From DASUPK01 sp963801055 (GTDB lineage: Bacteria > Actinomycetota > Thermoleophilia > Solirubrobacterales > 70-9): a DNA stretch of 64,000 nucleotides. The position numbers and the translations under genes are program-made. The stretch is taken from positions 62,001 to 126,000 of the forward strand of contig CAWDDE010000007.1 in the NCBI GenBank assembly GCA_963801055.1, given 5' to 3'. Positions 1 through 7,348 of the stretch are shown here, piece by piece. Each line of letters begins with the position of its first letter. Positions within the stretch are counted from its first letter, which is position 1. Below the pieces are notes generated by a model. That model did not search any database. It was not told where the DNA came from and saw nothing but the letters and a program-made list of their open reading frames with translations.

Positions 1-1
1 C

Positions 2-742
2 GTGCTCTACCGGCTGATGACCGCGGCGATCATTTTGATCGCGATCTGGCGCCCACGGCCGCTGGAGGCGGGGCGCGACGGACTCGTCCTCGCCGTTGCC
101 TTCGGCGTGGCGCTCGCGGGGATGAACCTCTGCTTCTACGAGGCGCTGGACCGGATCCCGCTTGGGATCGCGGTCACGTTCGAGTTCGTCGGGCCCCTGC
201 TGGTCGGGCTGATCGGCTCGCGGCGGGCACTCGACCTGGTCTGGGTCGCCTGCGCGGCGGTCGGGGTGCTGCTCCTGACGCGGCCCTCGGGCTCGGCGAG
301 CGCCGCGGGGATCGGGTTTGCGCTGCTCGCCGGGATGTTCTGGGCCGGCTACATCCTGCTCAGCGCCAGGATCGGCCGCGCCTTTCCCGGGGGGCGGGGG
401 CTGGCGCTGGCGATGGGGATCGCCGCCGCGCTGATGGTCGTCCCGGGGACGCTCGCGGCGGACGGTGACCTGATCGATCCGGGCGCCGCGGCCGTCGGCG
501 CCGCGACGGGGGTGCTGAGCTCGGTGATCCCTTACTCGCTCGAGCTGGAGGCGCTGAGGCGGATCGCAGTGGGTACCTTCGGCGTCCTGATGAGTCTGGA
601 GCCGGCGGTCGCGGCGTTGATCGGACTGATCGCGCTCGGGCAGGGGCTGGCGACGGTCGAAGTGCTGGGGATAGCCCTCGTCGTCGTGGCGAGCGCGGGG
701 GTGCTTGGTGCCGCTGTGGCCAGGCCGCCGACGGAAGCCTAG
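2..742 (+). CDS. EamA/RhaT-family drug/metabolite transporter, 5'-partial
   Basis: A 10-TM-type DMT superfamily permease cut by the left window edge, so the visible 246 residues lack the first helices. Hydrophobic Ala/Gly/Leu/Val segments alternate with short basic loops. The conserved EamA pieces are visible: an FYEAL..IPLG segment near residue 46 and the second-repeat end with a SLEPAVAALIG motif near residue 199. Such proteins export amino acids or other small metabolites; the substrate cannot be read from sequence. The stop overlaps the stop of the small convergent gene on the other strand. Family assignment is firm, substrate unknown. Confidence 0.85.
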   Translation: MLYRLMTAAIILIAIWRPRPLEAGRDGLVLAVAFGVALAGMNLCFYEALDRIPLGIAVTFEFVGPLLVGLIGSRRALDLVWVACAAVGVLLLTRPSGSASAAGIGFALLAGMFWAGYILLSARIGRAFPGGRGLALAMGIAAALMVVPGTLAADGDLIDPGAAAVGAATGVLSSVIPYSLELEALRRIAVGTFGVLMSLEPAVAALIGLIALGQGLATVEVLGIALVVVASAGVLGAAVARPPTEA

Positions 743-939
743 GCGACTCTGCGAAGCCGGCGCAGGCGGCGGGCGAAGCGCAGGCGAGCCAGACCCGATG
801 CGGCCGAGACCTCGACAGTGGGTGCGTCGGCCTGGGTCGCTTCCAGCAACGACGGCATGTGGCGCTCGATCTGGGCCTGCACGCAGGCCCGGCAAGAGCA
901 CTCAGGAACGGATATGCCTGTATGGGAACAGACGGTCAT
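739..939 (-). CDS. Small cysteine-rich hypothetical protein
   Basis: A 66-residue protein starting ATG at 939. The first 20 residues hold four cysteines, with a C-S-C-R-A-C cluster that resembles a zinc or metal knuckle, followed by a predicted helix (QAQIERHMPSLLEA) and a strongly basic Arg/Leu tail. I do not recognise the family. It fills an otherwise empty gap and converges on the EamA gene with overlapping stops. The alternative is a chance open frame; the clustered cysteines make it more likely real than not. Confidence 0.45.
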   Translation of the reverse strand: MTVCSHTGISVPECSCRACVQAQIERHMPSLLEATQADAPTVEVSAASGLARLRFARRLRRLRRVA

Positions 940-1071
940 CCGAGTTCCTTAAGCCGAAGGGGATCCACGGTAACCCCAGCGGCGGTCGGAAATACCGCAA
1001 ATAGCCCGAAACTGGGTAGTTGACGTCCTGTCACGCGCGCCCCCGAGATGTCCCCTGCAAGGATCACGGAC

Positions 1072-1899
1072 ATGGAAGCAAAGGGGCCCGATGTGCGCGC
1101 CAGTTCGATCGCCGAGGCGGTCGAGAAGGCCAGGGTCCACGCGCCGACCCGCGGCAACCGCAAGCTGGAGAGCTTCCTCGACGCCGTCAACGCCGATGAG
1201 CGCGTGCGGGCGTGGTGGTACATGGCACAGATAAATTCGGAGCGCCTCGGGATGTCGGATCACTCCTGGGTGCATGTGCAGGTGGTGCTTAACATCGCCC
1301 TTCGCCTCCTCCGCCTGCTCGTCAAGAGCGAGATCCAGCCAGCGATGGTGACCGAGCACGGGATGAGGGCTCGCGACGGGGAGGTCGTCGTGGCGGGAGG
1401 CGCTCTCTTGCACGACGTAGGCATGTCGATCCACCGAACCGACCACGAGGCCTACAGCCTGTTCCTGGCTCAGGACCGGCTCCAGTCGCTGTTGTCGGAC
1501 ACCTACATGGAGCCGGAGCGCACGGTGGTGATCTCGGAGATCCTGCACGCCATCATCGGCCATCGCCGCCGGGGGGAGCCCTACACGGTCGAGGCGGGGG
1601 TGGTCCGGGTCGCGGATGCGCTCGACATGGCCCACGGCCGCTCGCGTATCCCGGTCGAGGATGGCCAGTACGGCATCCACGCGCTTTCGGCGGCGGCCAT
1701 CGACGAGGTCCGCATCGAAGCCGGCGAGGAGCGCCCAGTCCGGGTCGAGATCGAGATGAACAACTCCGCCGGGATCTTCCAGGTCGACGACCTGCTCGCC
1801 ACGAAGCTCCGCGGTACCCCGCTCGAGGGCCACATCGAGGTGATCGCCCAGGTCTCGGGAGAGACGGAGAAGCGCCTGCTGCCGTCGTTCCGCCTGTAG
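1072..1899 (+). CDS. HD-domain metal-dependent phosphohydrolase
   Basis: About 275 residues. The HD metal site is readable in order: His in SDHSWVHVQVV, the HD pair in ALLHDVGMSIHRTDHE, His in HAIIGH and Asp in RVADALDMAHGRSR. HD proteins of this type hydrolyse phosphoester or phosphoanhydride bonds; the substrate is unknown. I chose the ATG at 1072 over the upstream ATG at 1048 because AAGGA (1059-1063) lies eight bases before it. The C-terminal third, after the HD fold, is a separate alpha/beta region. No operon partner is evident. HD assignment is strong, specific function open. Confidence 0.8.
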   Translation: MEAKGPDVRASSIAEAVEKARVHAPTRGNRKLESFLDAVNADERVRAWWYMAQINSERLGMSDHSWVHVQVVLNIALRLLRLLVKSEIQPAMVTEHGMRARDGEVVVAGGALLHDVGMSIHRTDHEAYSLFLAQDRLQSLLSDTYMEPERTVVISEILHAIIGHRRRGEPYTVEAGVVRVADALDMAHGRSRIPVEDGQYGIHALSAAAIDEVRIEAGEERPVRVEIEMNNSAGIFQVDDLLATKLRGTPLEGHIEVIAQVSGETEKRLLPSFRL

Positions 1900-1963
1900 A
1901 AACCTCTGCCAGCGCGGGCGTTCAATGTCCCGCGCTCGCGTCCCGAGGGGGCGAGTCACCACA

Positions 1964-2005
1964 TCTGGACGTCTTGGGTGTCTATGGACACCGAAAGCGT
2001 CCAGA
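1964..2005. repeat. Nested palindrome, copy 1, over the start of the AbiEi/DUF559 gene
   Basis: Two perfect inverted-repeat pairs are nested: TCTGGACG (1964-1971) with CGTCCAGA (1998-2005), and GGTGTC (1977-1982) with GACACC (1987-1992), separated by 5-base spacers on each side. The 4-base loop (TATG) contains the ATG at 1984. It could be an autoregulatory operator, an RNA hairpin hiding the start codon, or an element terminus. Confidence 0.85.
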
Positions 2006-2925
2006 AGTCTGCGAGCACCGTCTGGCAGCTGGCGGCCAATCAGCACGGTGTTATCTCCCGACGCCAACTGCTCGATCTCGGCTGGCACGCCGAGGCGATC
2101 AAGCATCGAGTTCGCAAGGGTCGGCTTCATCCGGTTCGCCGGGGCGTATTCGCGGTTGGCCGACCTGACCTGACCCTGCACGGACAGTGGATGGCAGCGG
2201 TCCTCGCCTGCGGACCCGCCGCCTTCCTCAGCCACGTGGACGCGGCCGCGCTCTGGGGAATTCGCGGGCGGCCGGCGGCGACCGGGCGCCACTGGCTCGT
2301 TGATATCTGCGTCGAAGCTCATCGGAGGCCGAGATGCGAGGGAATCCGGCTGCATCGCGTCAAGCTCGTCCAGGAGCTGGACCGCGCGCAGCGGGACGGA
2401 ATCCCGGTCACCTCACCGGTCAGAACGCTGATCGATCTGGCCACCGTGTTAGGGCCAGGTGAGCTGGAGACAGCGATCAATGAAGCTGACCGATTAGGGC
2501 TGGTTGATCCAGACAATTTGCGGGCCGCCACCGCTTCCCGGACAGGCCAGCACGGTGTCCGCTTGCTTCGGGATGTCCTCGATCGCCACACGTTCAGGCT
2601 CACCGACTCAGAGCTCGAGCGCCGCTTCCTACGCCTCGTAAGACGCGCAGCGCTGCCAAGGCCCCTGACCCAGCAGCGCGTCAACGGCTTCAGGGTCGAC
2701 TTCTACTGGCCAGAGCTCGGACTGGTGGTCGAGACGGACGGACTCCGGTATCACCGGACCCCCGCCCAACAGTCCCGGGACAGGACCCGCGACCAGAAGC
2801 ACGCCGCCGCGGGCCTGACCGCCCTCCGTTTCAGTCACGCCCAGGTTGTTTACGAAGCCGAGCACGTGATCGAAACGGTTCATGCCGTGATAAACCGGCA
2901 GCGGCCCAAGTTGTGGACCGCTTAG
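1984..2925 (+). CDS. AbiEi-type antitoxin-like DNA-binding domain fused to a DUF559 (Vsr-like) nuclease domain
   Basis: A 313-residue two-domain protein. Residues about 10-60 (VWQLAANQHGVISRRQLLDLG and onward, ending RRGVFAVG) match the winged-helix domain of type IV AbiEi antitoxins. Residues about 220-300 are DUF559, a PD-(D/E)xK/Vsr-like fold with VDFYWPELGLVVETDG and a following basic SRDRTRDQK helix. No AbiEii toxin lies next to it, so it is a solitary gene as is common for this family in Actinobacteria. The start codon lies in the loop of a palindrome whose near-copy follows the stop codon directly. Function is unproven; a mobile or selfish role is possible. Confidence 0.8.
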   Translation: MDTESVQKSASTVWQLAANQHGVISRRQLLDLGWHAEAIKHRVRKGRLHPVRRGVFAVGRPDLTLHGQWMAAVLACGPAAFLSHVDAAALWGIRGRPAATGRHWLVDICVEAHRRPRCEGIRLHRVKLVQELDRAQRDGIPVTSPVRTLIDLATVLGPGELETAINEADRLGLVDPDNLRAATASRTGQHGVRLLRDVLDRHTFRLTDSELERRFLRLVRRAALPRPLTQQRVNGFRVDFYWPELGLVVETDGLRYHRTPAQQSRDRTRDQKHAAAGLTALRFSHAQVVYEAEHVIETVHAVINRQRPKLWTA

Positions 2926-2953
2926 GTGTCTATGGACACCCAAATCGTCCAGA
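2914..2953. repeat. Nested palindrome, copy 2, just after the AbiEi/DUF559 stop
   Basis: Bases 2925-2957 match 1977-2009 at 31 of 33 positions. The inner pair GGTGTC/GACACC (2925-2930, 2935-2940) is perfect, and an outer TGGAC/GTCCA pair is symmetric around it with 6-base spacers. Because each copy is itself palindromic, the two copies also form terminal inverted repeats around the gene. The copy re-creates the first codons of the gene (MDTQIVQKS versus MDTESVQKS). Confidence 0.85.
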
Positions 2954-3003
2954 AGTCGTTCATGCCGCAATCGCAGGGCTAGACGCCGGCGCCGTCTGCG
3001 GCG

Positions 3004-3792
3004 CTAGACGCCTGCGCCCTCGCCACCGCGGCCCTCTCCGGCCGCGAAGCGGGCGGCGCCTTGGACGCCGACGCCGGTGACCGCACCGCCGATCTCCGCC
3101 TCCCGGGCGAGGCCCTCGTCGAGGGAGAGGCCGAAGCCCTCGAGGGCGGAGCGGCGATCGGCCAGCATCGTCTCCTGGGGGAACGAGGCGAGGCCCTCGG
3201 CCATCTCCAGGGCGCGCTCCAGGTGTTTTCCGGACGGAACGGCCTCGGTGAGAAGCCCCATCGCGAGGGCCTCATCCGCCTCCACGATCCGGCCGGTGAG
3301 GATCATGTCCAGCGCCCGGCCCATCCCGACGATCCGGGGCAGACGCTGTGTTCCTCCGTCGATCAGCGGGACTCCCCAGCGCCGCTCCGGAAACCCGAGC
3401 TTGGCCGTCTCAGTCCCGACACGAAGGTCGCACCAGAGCGCCAGTTCGAGCCCTCCGGCGAGGGCCCAGCCCGAGATTGCCGCGATCGTCGGCTTCGACG
3501 CGGTCAGCCGGGTGAAGCCCAGTGGGCCGTCGGGGCGCGGCTTCAACCACTGCGCGGCAATGCCCTCGTCGTTCATCGCCGCCGCGACCGACTTCAGGTC
3601 GGCGCCGGCACAGAAGGCCTTGTCGCCCGCGCCGGTGAGGACTAGGACCCGCGCATCATCGTCGGCCTCGAAGCCGCGGTAGGCCTCGAGCAGCTGGTCG
3701 GCGGTACTGGGATCGACGGCGTTCCGGCGCTCCGGCCGGTCGATGGTGAGCACGGCCGCGGGGCCGCGGCGCTCGTAGGTGACCTCGGGCAT
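3004..3792 (-). CDS. Enoyl-CoA hydratase/isomerase family protein
   Basis: A 262-residue crotonase. It hydrates trans-2-enoyl-CoA in beta-oxidation-type pathways. The CoA oxyanion-hole segments are visible (KAFCAGADLK near residue 60, and SGWALAGGLELAL near 107). Both catalytic glutamates seem present: one in GGLELAL and one in GFPERRWGVPLIDGGT. That favours a true hydratase over the isomerase-like second crotonase at 30 kb. The C-terminal tail is unusually Gly/Ala-rich. It stands alone; the pathway is not shown by its neighbours. Confidence 0.85.
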   Translation of the reverse strand: MPEVTYERRGPAAVLTIDRPERRNAVDPSTADQLLEAYRGFEADDDARVLVLTGAGDKAFCAGADLKSVAAAMNDEGIAAQWLKPRPDGPLGFTRLTASKPTIAAISGWALAGGLELALWCDLRVGTETAKLGFPERRWGVPLIDGGTQRLPRIVGMGRALDMILTGRIVEADEALAMGLLTEAVPSGKHLERALEMAEGLASFPQETMLADRRSALEGFGLSLDEGLAREAEIGGAVTGVGVQGAARFAAGEGRGGEGAGV

Positions 3793-3914
3793 GCGGCGAT
3801 CCTAGTGCGCCGATCCGGCCCGGCCTCGCCACAAGACCGTGGCCGCGAGCGGCCGCCCCTCATAACCGCTCAGGGCTTTCGCCCTTCGCTCATGACGGGG
3901 CGGCCTGGCGGCCA

Positions 3915-4847
3915 CTAGCCAGGAGTCGACTGCGGCCACTCCCGCAGGTAGGGGACGGGGTCGACCGGCTTCGTCTCAGAGCGCAACGTCGCCTTGCCGA
4001 TCCGAACCTCGAAGTGGAGGTGGGGGCCGTAGCAGGACCCGGAGCAGCCGAGCTGCCCCACCTGCTGGCCGGCGTGCACCTGATCGCCAGACTGCACCGG
4101 CGAGGGCTTCAGCATGTGCATGTAGACGAAGCTGTGGTTGTCGGCCGGGGAATAGATGACGAGGTAGTTGCCGCGGCCCCCCGAATCGCGACCGCCGTCC
4201 TTGCCCCGGTCGACCACGACGCCGTCGTGGACGGCGACCTCGGGCGTGCCGACCTTGCCGAAGATGTCCTGGCCCTCGTGGATGTGGCCATACCGTGAGG
4301 CGCCGAATCCCGCCTGCGCATCGCCGAAGTCGTGCGGTCCGATAAGCGGGAAGACGTAGCCGGATGAGAGCCCGGGCGGCGTCCCCGCATCGACGCCGAA
4401 GAGCGATGCACTGTTCGCCAGCGAGGCGCGACCGGATCCCGCGTCGATTCCGGGCACAGGGAGCCCGAGCAGTGACCCGACTGCGGCACCCACCCCCAGC
4501 ACCGCGGTGACGGCGAAGCCCGCCTTGGCGGTCGGCCAGAAGAGACCCCGGCGCCTCGCGGCCACACGCCCGCGGTTCCCGGCGGCGCGGGTGCGTCTCC
4601 TGACCGGGCCCTGGACGCCGGGCTGGACCTGGGCGCGAGACGATTGGGGCCGCTGCCGCCTCAGGCTCTCGGCGCGCTGCCGCCTCAGGCTTTCCGCTCG
4701 GTCAAGCCGCCGACCCTCCTGGTGCTCCCGCTCTATCCCCTCGGCGAGCCGCTGCCGGCGCGGCCGAAGCTCGCTGACCGGTGCCGGTGCCGGGCTCACC
4801 GGGTGTGCCTGCTGATCGACGACGCCATCGTCCCCTGCCAAACCCAT
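3915..4847 (-). CDS. Membrane-anchored M23 family peptidoglycan endopeptidase
   Basis: A 310-residue protein. Residues 1-100 are a charged, Arg/Gln/Pro-rich cytoplasmic region containing an exact 8-residue duplication (AESLRRQR). A single TM helix follows at about 108-130, then a LytM/M23 domain with HxxxD at H190-D194 (HIHEGQDIF) and the HLH motif at 276-278 (GPHLHFEV). These are the zinc ligands of Gly/peptide cross-bridge hydrolases, so it probably trims peptidoglycan outside the membrane. The order (TM then M23, no LysM) is common in actinobacteria. The ATG at 4847 gives the longest frame; a later start would lose only the basic tail. Confidence 0.85.
   Translation of the reverse strand: MGLAGDDGVVDQQAHPVSPAPAPVSELRPRRQRLAEGIEREHQEGRRLDRAESLRRQRAESLRRQRPQSSRAQVQPGVQGPVRRRTRAAGNRGRVAARRRGLFWPTAKAGFAVTAVLGVGAAVGSLLGLPVPGIDAGSGRASLANSASLFGVDAGTPPGLSSGYVFPLIGPHDFGDAQAGFGASRYGHIHEGQDIFGKVGTPEVAVHDGVVVDRGKDGGRDSGGRGNYLVIYSPADNHSFVYMHMLKPSPVQSGDQVHAGQQVGQLGCSGSCYGPHLHFEVRIGKATLRSETKPVDPVPYLREWPQSTPG
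4651..4698. repeat. 24-bp tandem duplication inside the M23 gene
   Basis: Two adjacent 24-base units (4651-4674 and 4675-4698) differ at a few positions and encode the duplicated AESLRRQR segment in the cytoplasmic tail, keeping the frame. Confidence 0.85.
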
Positions 4848-4860
4848 GACGCGGAGTGAC

Positions 4861-5118
4861 CTAGCGGCTTCCGAGGCGCTCGAGGTCCTGCGTGCGCCTC
4901 TCTTTGCGGTTATCGAGGCGGATCTGGATCAGGGAGAGGACGATCACCAGGATGGCGAAGAAGGCGATCAGGCCGAAGGCGAAGAAGGTGACCACCTTGT
5001 CGTCCGTGCGCCCGTAGACGCCGACGCCATCGGCCGCCATCGCGGCGGGCGCGAGGACACCGACGGCAACCACCGCCCCGAGAGCCGCCAGCAAACCACG
5101 AAGTGCGCCGAGTCGCAT
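4861..5118 (-). CDS. Small secreted/membrane protein with signal peptide and one TM helix
   Basis: About 85 residues from the ATG at 5118 (MRLGALRGLL). The start has a classical signal peptide ending in an APAAMAADG cleavage-like site, followed by a short VGVYGRTDDK external segment, one TM helix (FFAFGLIAFFAILVIVLSLI) and a basic cytoplasmic tail (RLDNRKERR). A longer frame to 5223 exists, but its first 35 residues are polar and would precede the signal peptide. Topology suggests an Nout-Cin membrane protein. I do not recognise the family. Confidence 0.6.
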   Translation of the reverse strand: MRLGALRGLLAALGAVVAVGVLAPAAMAADGVGVYGRTDDKVVTFFAFGLIAFFAILVIVLSLIQIRLDNRKERRTQDLERLGSR

Positions 5119-5288
5119 CCCGGGCAATCTAACGCAACCCCATGCGTCAGATGACGCGCTTTTAGGAGGAATTTGGATCGGGTCGCCAGGATCCTCGGTC
5201 CCGTGCGAGGTCCATTCCGGCATGGACCCCAGCCTCGTCTTCGCCTTGGTTCCAGACCGGCGGTGCGCCCCCGCGGAATCGGGCCGCG

Positions 5289-5294
5289 TAGCAT
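5289..5294 (+). promoter_or_regulatory. TANNNT -10 box of uppP (leaderless)
   Basis: TAGCAT ends nine bases before the ATG of uppP, and no Shine-Dalgarno sequence lies between them, so transcription would begin at or next to the start codon. Confidence 0.5.
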
Positions 5295-5303
5295 GCCGCG
5301 CCG

Positions 5304-6149
5304 ATGTCTGAACTGGAGGCCCTCCTGCTGGGGATCGTCCAGGGCCTCACCGAGTTCCTGCCGATCTCGTCCTCTGGCCATCTGATCCTCGTTCCCTGGC
5401 TTCAGGACTACACATTCCTCGAGGACAACGAGGCGTTCAACAAGACCTTCGACGTGGCCCTGCATGCCGGGACGCTGATCGCGGCCATCTCGTATTTCCG
5501 GCACGAGGTGGTGACGTTCACGGTGGCCTTCCTCCAGGCGATCCGAAGGCGCGCGATCGAGACGGTCGACGAGCGGATCGCCATGGCGATCGCCGTCGGC
5601 ACCATCCCGGCGGTGCTCGTCGGCGGGGTGGGGGCCAGTTTCATCGAGGACCACCTGGGCGAGCCGTGGATGATCGGGATCCAGCTGATCGTCTTCGGCG
5701 CGGTGCTTGCATGGGCCGACGGCCTGCCGCAGTCGCGGGGGTTCGGCGACCTCACGCTCAGGGACGGCTGGTACGTGGGCCTGGCCCAGGTGCTCGCCCT
5801 GGCACCCGGCACCTCCCGCTCGGGGATCACCATCACGGCAGCTCGCTATCTCGGATTCGACCGGGACTCGGCAGCTCGTGTTTCCTTCCTGCTGCTGATC
5901 CCGGCGGTGGCGGGTGCGACCGTCTATAGCGCCTACAAGGCCGTGCACGAGGGGCTGCCCGACGACGTCGCCGGGCCGATCGTCGTTGGAACGGCCTCCG
6001 CGGCAATCTCCGGCTATATCGCGATCGCCTGGCTGCTTCGCCTCCTGCGCACCCACAGCTATCGCCCCTTCGTGCTCTACCGCTACTTCGCCGGAGCGTT
6101 CGTCCTGCTGCTGATCGTCACCGGGATTCGCTCGGCGACGTTCGGCTAG
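5304..6149 (+). CDS. uppP: Undecaprenyl-diphosphatase UppP (BacA)
   Basis: 281 residues, normal length. It dephosphorylates undecaprenyl diphosphate to recycle the lipid carrier of cell-wall synthesis and gives bacitracin resistance. Both signature motifs are present: GIVQGLTEFLPISSSGHLIL near residues 10-28, and LAPGTSRSGITI near 166-177, along with about seven to eight hydrophobic helices. It ends with a 4-base overlap with the stop of the convergent CDF gene. The start is set by the TAGCAT box nine bases upstream. Identification is secure. Confidence 0.95.
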   Translation: MSELEALLLGIVQGLTEFLPISSSGHLILVPWLQDYTFLEDNEAFNKTFDVALHAGTLIAAISYFRHEVVTFTVAFLQAIRRRAIETVDERIAMAIAVGTIPAVLVGGVGASFIEDHLGEPWMIGIQLIVFGAVLAWADGLPQSRGFGDLTLRDGWYVGLAQVLALAPGTSRSGITITAARYLGFDRDSAARVSFLLLIPAVAGATVYSAYKAVHEGLPDDVAGPIVVGTASAAISGYIAIAWLLRLLRTHSYRPFVLYRYFAGAFVLLLIVTGIRSATFG

Positions 6150-7045
6150 TCCCCTTCGATCTGCAGCAGCTCGTCCCCGGCCTCGTGCTCGACCTGCAGG
6201 GTGGAGTGCTCCACCCCGAAGCGGTCCGCCAGCAGGCGGGCGGCGCTCCAGCGGGCCTCGTGGCAATCCATGTCGCGCCCGACGATCATGTGGGCCGAGA
6301 TCGCGGGCATCCCCGTCGTCACCTCCCAGACATGGAGGTCGTGCACCTCAACGACCCCCGGTTGCGATGCGATCGCCTCGCCGATCGCCTGGGGGTCGAG
6401 ACCGGGGGGCGCGGCCTCCATGAAGACGCGGCCCGACTCGCGGAGCAGGCCGTACGCCGCCCAGAGCATCAGGGCCGCGATCAACAGAGACGCGATCCCG
6501 TCGGCACGCTCGAACCCCCAGATCAGGATCAGGGCGCCGGCGATCGCGGTCGCGACGAACGCGAACAGATCCGTGACGACGTGCAGGAAGGCGCCCTCGA
6601 CGTTCAGGCTCCGCCTCTTCGCGCCCGCGAGCATTCGCGCCGCTATCAGGTTGACCACTATTCCGACCAGCGCGACGATGAGCACCAGCCCGCCCTCGAC
6701 GTCCGGCGGATCGATCAGGCGACGGATTCCCTCGTAGACGATCAGCCCGCCGAGCAGGAGCAGCGTGATCCCGTTCACCTGCGCGGAGAGGATCTCGGCG
6801 CGCCTCATCCCGTAGGTGAAGCTCCCCGCCGGCGGACGCTCGGCGAGGCGGAGCGCCGCGAGCGCCAGCCCGAGAGCGACCGCGTCGGTGAGCATGTGAC
6901 CGGCGTCCGAGAGCAGCGCCAGCGAGGAGCCGACGATCCCGGCGACCACCTCGGCCAGCATGAGGGCGACGATCAGCGCAAACGCGCCAGCGATCCGCCT
7001 CGCGTCGGCCTCGTCGGAGAGGCCGTGGACGTGGGTGTGGGCCAT
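6146..7045 (-). CDS. Cation diffusion facilitator (CzcD/ZitB-type zinc/cobalt exporter)
   Basis: 299 residues. A His-bearing N-terminus (MAHTHVHGL) precedes six TM helices and a cytoplasmic alpha/beta metal-sensing domain. Metal-site motifs are readable: LLSDAGHMLTDAVAL in TM2 (HxxxD) and FLHVVTDLFAFV in TM5 (HxxxD), typical of Zn-transporting CDFs; the C-terminal domain has VHDLHVWEVTTG. It antiports Zn2+ or similar divalent metals for protons. Upstream on this strand is a structured leader with an intrinsic terminator 31 bases before the ATG, suggesting attenuation control. Confidence 0.9.
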   Translation of the reverse strand: MAHTHVHGLSDEADARRIAGAFALIVALMLAEVVAGIVGSSLALLSDAGHMLTDAVALGLALAALRLAERPPAGSFTYGMRRAEILSAQVNGITLLLLGGLIVYEGIRRLIDPPDVEGGLVLIVALVGIVVNLIAARMLAGAKRRSLNVEGAFLHVVTDLFAFVATAIAGALILIWGFERADGIASLLIAALMLWAAYGLLRESGRVFMEAAPPGLDPQAIGEAIASQPGVVEVHDLHVWEVTTGMPAISAHMIVGRDMDCHEARWSAARLLADRFGVEHSTLQVEHEAGDELLQIEGD

Positions 7046-7076
7046 TGGTTGATTACATCAGCGAACCCGGGCCAAT

Positions 7077-7116
7077 AAAAAAAGCGCGCGACCCGGGGCA
7101 GGGAGGGGTCGCGCGC
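7077..7116 (-). terminator. Intrinsic terminator in the 5' leader of the CDF gene
   Basis: An 11-bp perfect GC stem (7084-7094 with 7106-7116, 11-base loop) is followed on the minus strand by seven U residues (7077-7083). It reads in the same direction as the CDF gene and lies only 31 bases before its start, the layout of an attenuator or riboswitch expression platform. No other minus-strand gene lies just upstream for it to terminate. Confidence 0.75.
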
Positions 7117-7119
7117 GCT

Positions 7120-7158
7120 GACGAGAGAGGAATCTCGAAAGTGAGCGAGAGTCTCGTC
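7120..7158 (-). promoter_or_regulatory. Leader stem preceding the CDF attenuator
   Basis: GACGAGA (7120-7126) and TCTCGTC (7152-7158) are perfect complements, with an inner CTCG/CGAG pair between them. It is a second hairpin directly upstream of the terminator and a candidate aptamer part or antiterminator. It does not match the NiCo or yybP-ykoY consensus as far as I can read. Confidence 0.45.
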
Positions 7159-7348
7159 ATCCGAGCGGTCGGCCGTGTGTGAATATCCGGATACGGCGAA
7201 ATCGGGCATTTATGCGGGATTTGCTTGTGAAAAACCGGTGAAGCGCAGGGGCGGAGGGGCCCCCGCGCCGCGGCCGCCCGTATCATCCGGCTCGACTCGA
7301 AGCGGACCCGGCCCTGGGGTAGGGACCTGGTCCAGAGAGAGGGGCTCG

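Noticed and set aside
949..2355. Long minus-strand frame across the HD hydrolase and into the AbiEi gene
   Set aside because: It is antisense to two well-supported genes, with His/Arg/Asp/Leu-rich composition typical of reversed GC-rich codons and no motif.
3793..3914. Possible copy of the AAACGGGT palindromic repeat near 3861
   Set aside because: There is a GGGC/GCCC mini-hairpin and similar-looking CGCCC words, but the conserved ends and stem layout do not match.
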